From Streptomyces sp. NBC_01498 (GTDB lineage: Bacteria > Actinomycetota > Actinomycetes > Streptomycetales > Streptomycetaceae), in assembly GCF_036327775.1 (NCBI RefSeq), contig NZ_CP109598.1, positions 3,162,001 through 3,226,000 of the forward strand: 64,000 bases of DNA, written 5' to 3'. Under the pieces are notes generated by a model. That model had not been told where the DNA came from. It did no database searches and saw only the letters and a list, made by a program, of their open reading frames with translations. Each line of letters starts with the position of its first letter. Positions within the stretch are counted from its first letter, which is position 1. Positions 61,699-64,000 of this stretch are shown here, piece after piece. The position numbers and the translations under genes are program-made.

Positions 61699-62175
61699 TC
61701 AGGGGCCCTCCTCTTCGCCGAACGACATGGGACGCCCGAACAGCGCGGCAGCCGCGTTGCGCAGGATCGCCGGGTGGACGAAGCGGTCCGGGCCCGACGG
61801 CGGGCAGTACCAGAACAGCGGCCAGGTGTCCCCGCTGAACGCGGGCACCGGAACGTAACTCACGGTCCCGCTGCACGAGTTGAATCGTGTCACTCCCGGT
61901 GCCCAGACCCGGTTCGCGGTGCTGCCCGGGGGGAGGTAGAAGTACACCGCCCGGCGCCCGTTGGACTCGGTGACGATCGGGCCGGGGTCCCCGTTCGTGA
62001 GCGAGTCCATCATGTCGGCGAGCCGGCGGCCCTCCTGGCCGTCCACACGTACGGCGTCGAAACACACCCCGGCCTTTCGGAGCTTGAATCCTCGGTCCGG
62101 GACCCAGTCGATGTCGACTTCATCCTCGTCCTTGCGAAGCCTCAGCTGCGATGAACGCTCATTCTCTGTATTCAC
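61699..62175 (-). CDS. Hypothetical protein
   Basis: About 158 residues from a GTG at 62175 (VNTENERSSQLRLRKDED); a GTG at 62196 is an alternative. The core has GVCFDAVRVDGQEGRRLADM, RRAVYFYLPPGSTANRVWAPG and VSYVPVPAFSGDTWPLFWYCPP. I recall similar proteins in Streptomyces near BldB-like and HTH/DUF397 genes without known function. No membrane segment. It is divergent from the HTH gene; the 156-base gap holds both promoters. Confidence 0.72.
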   Translation of the reverse strand: MNTENERSSQLRLRKDEDEVDIDWVPDRGFKLRKAGVCFDAVRVDGQEGRRLADMMDSLTNGDPGPIVTESNGRRAVYFYLPPGSTANRVWAPGVTRFNSCSGTVSYVPVPAFSGDTWPLFWYCPPSGPDRFVHPAILRNAAAALFGRPMSFGEEEGP

Positions 62176-62331
62176 GCGGACATTCTGCGTAGTCACCGCT
62201 AACGTTTTCCATGACGTGCGGAGAGTCGTCGCGCAGTGGTTGACCTGCGTGAACTTCCTTACTGCGCAGTGGAATTCACGGCAGATCAGTTGTGACCGGT
62301 TGAGTCCGGTTGAGTCGAAACGGAGATCGCA

Positions 62332-63168
62332 ATGGCGCGAGCGGAGAACAAGGCAACGGCGGGCCCGGCGACGCGACTGGTGGCTCAGATCGCCCGCCTC
62401 ATGCGGCTGAGGAAAGGGCTGACGCAGACGGAAGTGGGCGTCCGGATGGGCTTCTCGGCGGCGGCGGTGAGTGCGATGGAGACGTGTGCGCAACCGGCCA
62501 GCGACGAGATGCTGGTGGCGATGGAGCACGCGATCGGCGACGAGATCGGCATCTTCCTGGCGGCGCGGGACTTCGTACGGCTGGACAAGTACCCGGAGCA
62601 GTTCAAGAGCTATGCGCTGCTGGAGCAGGAGGCGGTGGGCCTGCGGCTCTACGCAGCGCTAGTGGTGCACGGCTTGTTCCAGACGAAGGCGTACGCGCGG
62701 GCGCTGATCGGCGGAGGCTTTCCACCGCTGGCCGACGAACGGGTGGACGAGTTGGTCGAGGCTCGGATGACGCGGAACTCGCTGCTGGACCGCGAGCCGG
62801 TGGCGCTGATCGAGGTGATCCTGGAGGAGTCGGTGCTGCGCCGCAAGATCGGCAGCGAGGAGGTCATGCGTGACCAGCTTCTGCACTTGGCGGAGTGCGC
62901 GAAGCGCCGTAACGTGACACTTCAGGTACTCCCGTTGGGCTGCGGACTGCTGGGCGAGTACGCGGGTGGTCACGGCGAGCTGGATCTGATCGAAACCCCG
63001 GAACACGACCACCTGGTCTACCTGGAACCGCAGGAGGAGAGCCTGCTGATCTCCGACCCGGCAAAGGTGAGCACCTACGCCCAGCGCTATGCGAAGATCC
63101 GATCACAGGCCCTTGATCCTCGTGAATCGCTGGGCCTCATCGAACGGTTGGCAGGAGATCGGGAATGA
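62332..63168 (+). CDS. Scr1-type HTH regulator (XRE + DUF5753)
   Basis: A 278-residue protein. N-terminal XRE HTH (RLMRLRKGLTQTEVGVRMGFSAAAVSAMET), then the DUF5753 domain with YALLEQEAVGLRLYAALVVHGLFQTKAYARALI and HLAECAKRRNVTLQVLPLG. These regulators are abundant in Streptomyces and pair with DUF397 proteins; some pairs affect development and antibiotic production, and the pair has been described as toxin-antitoxin-like. It overlaps the DUF397 gene by 4 bases. Confidence 0.92.
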   Translation: MARAENKATAGPATRLVAQIARLMRLRKGLTQTEVGVRMGFSAAAVSAMETCAQPASDEMLVAMEHAIGDEIGIFLAARDFVRLDKYPEQFKSYALLEQEAVGLRLYAALVVHGLFQTKAYARALIGGGFPPLADERVDELVEARMTRNSLLDREPVALIEVILEESVLRRKIGSEEVMRDQLLHLAECAKRRNVTLQVLPLGCGLLGEYAGGHGELDLIETPEHDHLVYLEPQEESLLISDPAKVSTYAQRYAKIRSQALDPRESLGLIERLAGDRE

Positions 63169-63401
63169 CCAGCACCTTGCGGTGGTTCAAGTCGAGCTAC
63201 AGCAATGCCAGTGGCGGCAACTGCGTCGAAGTCGCCTTCGACTGGCACAAGTCCAGCTACAGCAGTTCCAGCGGTGGCGACTGCGTCGAGGTCGCCGCCT
63301 GCTCCCACGCGGTCCACGTCCGCGACTCCAAGTCCCTGGACGGTCCCACCTTCTCGGTCGCCGCTCCCGCCTGGACGACGTTCCTCGGCTGGGCCGAGTA
63401 A
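63165..63401 (+). CDS. DUF397 protein with duplicated N-terminal unit
   Basis: A 78-residue partner of the HTH protein. The usual DUF397 opening is present twice: WFKSSYSNASGGNCVEVA and WHKSSYSSSSGGDCVEVA. The normal VHVRDSKSLDGPTFSV core and a C-terminal WTTFLGWAE follow. Single-unit proteins are about 60-65 residues, so this is an internal tandem duplication. In related pairs the DUF397 protein modulates the HTH regulator. Confidence 0.92.
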   Translation: MTSTLRWFKSSYSNASGGNCVEVAFDWHKSSYSSSSGGDCVEVAACSHAVHVRDSKSLDGPTFSVAAPAWTTFLGWAE

Positions 63402-63405
63402 GTCG

Positions 63406-64000
63406 CTACGGTACGACCGGCCGCTCCCGGCCGCCGGTCGCCGTCACCCAGGTCGCGTGCTCTCCGCTGCGGTCAACGGTGACGCCGTACTGCCCAACTC
63501 CCGGGCGCCCCAGGCTCTCCCACCGCTCGTACGCGTCGGAGACCTCGTCCCACAACCGCCGGGGCCCCGCCTGCGCGACGGCGAACCGGTCGGCCCGGTG
63601 ACCGTCGTAGTCGACGGTGGCGCGTGACTCCCCTGCCTCGTCGGTCAGTTCAAGCCGTACGGGCGCGTGCTCCCCACCGCTGTCCCACGCGAAGGCGGCA
63701 CCGGGCACGCTGAGCCCGATGTGGAACTCGGCGTCCAGATCCCCACCGGCGACGGTCCACGGGGACAGCCCGCTGACGGACTCCGCCGCCGGACCCCCGG
63801 GGCTCTCGGCCCCGGTCCCGGTCCCGGCCGCATTGGCCCGCCGCATGGGCATGTACGACGCGAAGGCGTGAAACCGTCCTCGCGCGTCCCGCCCGTGCCC
63901 ACCGACGGCCAGCTCCAGCGTCCCGTACCGGCACCAGGCGGAGGCCCAGGGCGTGACGACGAGCCCGTCGGGCTCGGTCTGCTCCAGCCAGGCGCGCGGC
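63406..64000 (-). CDS. PCMT-like methyltransferase, C-terminal part
   Basis: The frame is open to the window's right edge, so the N-terminus with the SAM-binding motifs lies outside. What is visible (WLEQTEPDGLVVTPWASAWC, LELAVGGHGRDARGRF, FHAFASYMPMR, then a C-terminal beta-rich domain ending ERPVVP) matches the C-terminal region of Streptomyces protein-L-isoaspartate O-methyltransferase-like proteins. These are commonly clustered with DUF397 and HTH genes. Substrate may be a peptide rather than damaged protein. Confidence 0.75.
   Translation of the reverse strand, partial: PRAWLEQTEPDGLVVTPWASAWCRYGTLELAVGGHGRDARGRFHAFASYMPMRRANAAGTGTGAESPGGPAAESVSGLSPWTVAGGDLDAEFHIGLSVPGAAFAWDSGGEHAPVRLELTDEAGESRATVDYDGHRADRFAVAQAGPRRLWDEVSDAYERWESLGRPGVGQYGVTVDRSGEHATWVTATGGRERPVVP

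Overview
The window is chromosomal DNA of a high-GC actinomycete, almost certainly a Streptomyces. Evidence: very high third-position GC, frequent GTG starts, a wblA gene beside an ArsA-family ATPase and a class A penicillin-binding protein, the ask-asd pair, recR-ybaB, an ECF sigma factor overlapping its membrane partner, and typical Streptomyces regulators (DUF397 pairs, Scr1-type HTH, many MarR/TetR/GntR proteins). There is no rRNA gene, no CRISPR array and one tRNA.

Layout. 1-6.7 kb is core: ArsA-like ATPase (cut by the window start), wblA, a PBP, a YqeY-like protein, a metallophosphoesterase and tRNA-Pro(CGG). 6.7-13.6 kb is accessory and decaying. Just beyond the tRNA 3' end lie likely scraps of an integrative element. 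Then come two P-loop kinase-like genes, a dehydrogenase and a HAD phosphatase in two convergent pairs, a broken APH-family kinase gene, a degenerate IS5-type element, and an intact HNH endonuclease of the phosphorothioate-DNA-sensing McrA type. 13.6-22.6 kb, all on the minus strand, holds a NACHT NTPase (NLR-like), a giant TPR protein, an Hsp90-family ATPase with translationally coupled TPR partner, and a further helical-repeat protein.

22.8-44.3 kb is mainly housekeeping and regulation: flavoprotein, serine hydrolase, TetR, S9 peptidase, SURF1, ECF sigma factor plus partner, asd-ask, a beta-keto acid cleavage enzyme, a vapBC-like pair, a frameshifted HTH gene, DUF5063-recR-ybaB, and a stand-alone SLATT protein. 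44.6-58.5 kb has a large fused glycosyltransferase/membrane protein with its GntR regulator, an aminotransferase, a DJ-1/MarR pair with a clear operator, a Ser/Thr kinase, a TetR/SGNH-hydrolase pair and a secreted RCC1-repeat protein. 58.6-61.5 kb encodes the most unusual protein here: several membrane segments, a pilin-like [10 protein letters not shown] segment, a very long Gly/Asn/Ser spacer, an Asp/Lys-rich tract, and a C-terminal ADP-ribosyltransferase with R, STS and ExE motifs. The window ends with an Scr1-HTH/DUF397 pair and a partial PCMT-like methyltransferase.

Main candidates for something new: (1) the pilin-like/ADP-ribosyltransferase fusion; (2) the Hsp90-TPR pair beside a NACHT protein, reminiscent of the chaperone support of plant NLR receptors, although a strong terminator separates them; (3) the kinase/phosphatase/dehydrogenase cluster behind the tRNA; (4) an ask-linked Asd that lost several signature residues while keeping Cys and His. 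The window is also full of short tandem repeats, both in spacers and in low-complexity protein linkers.
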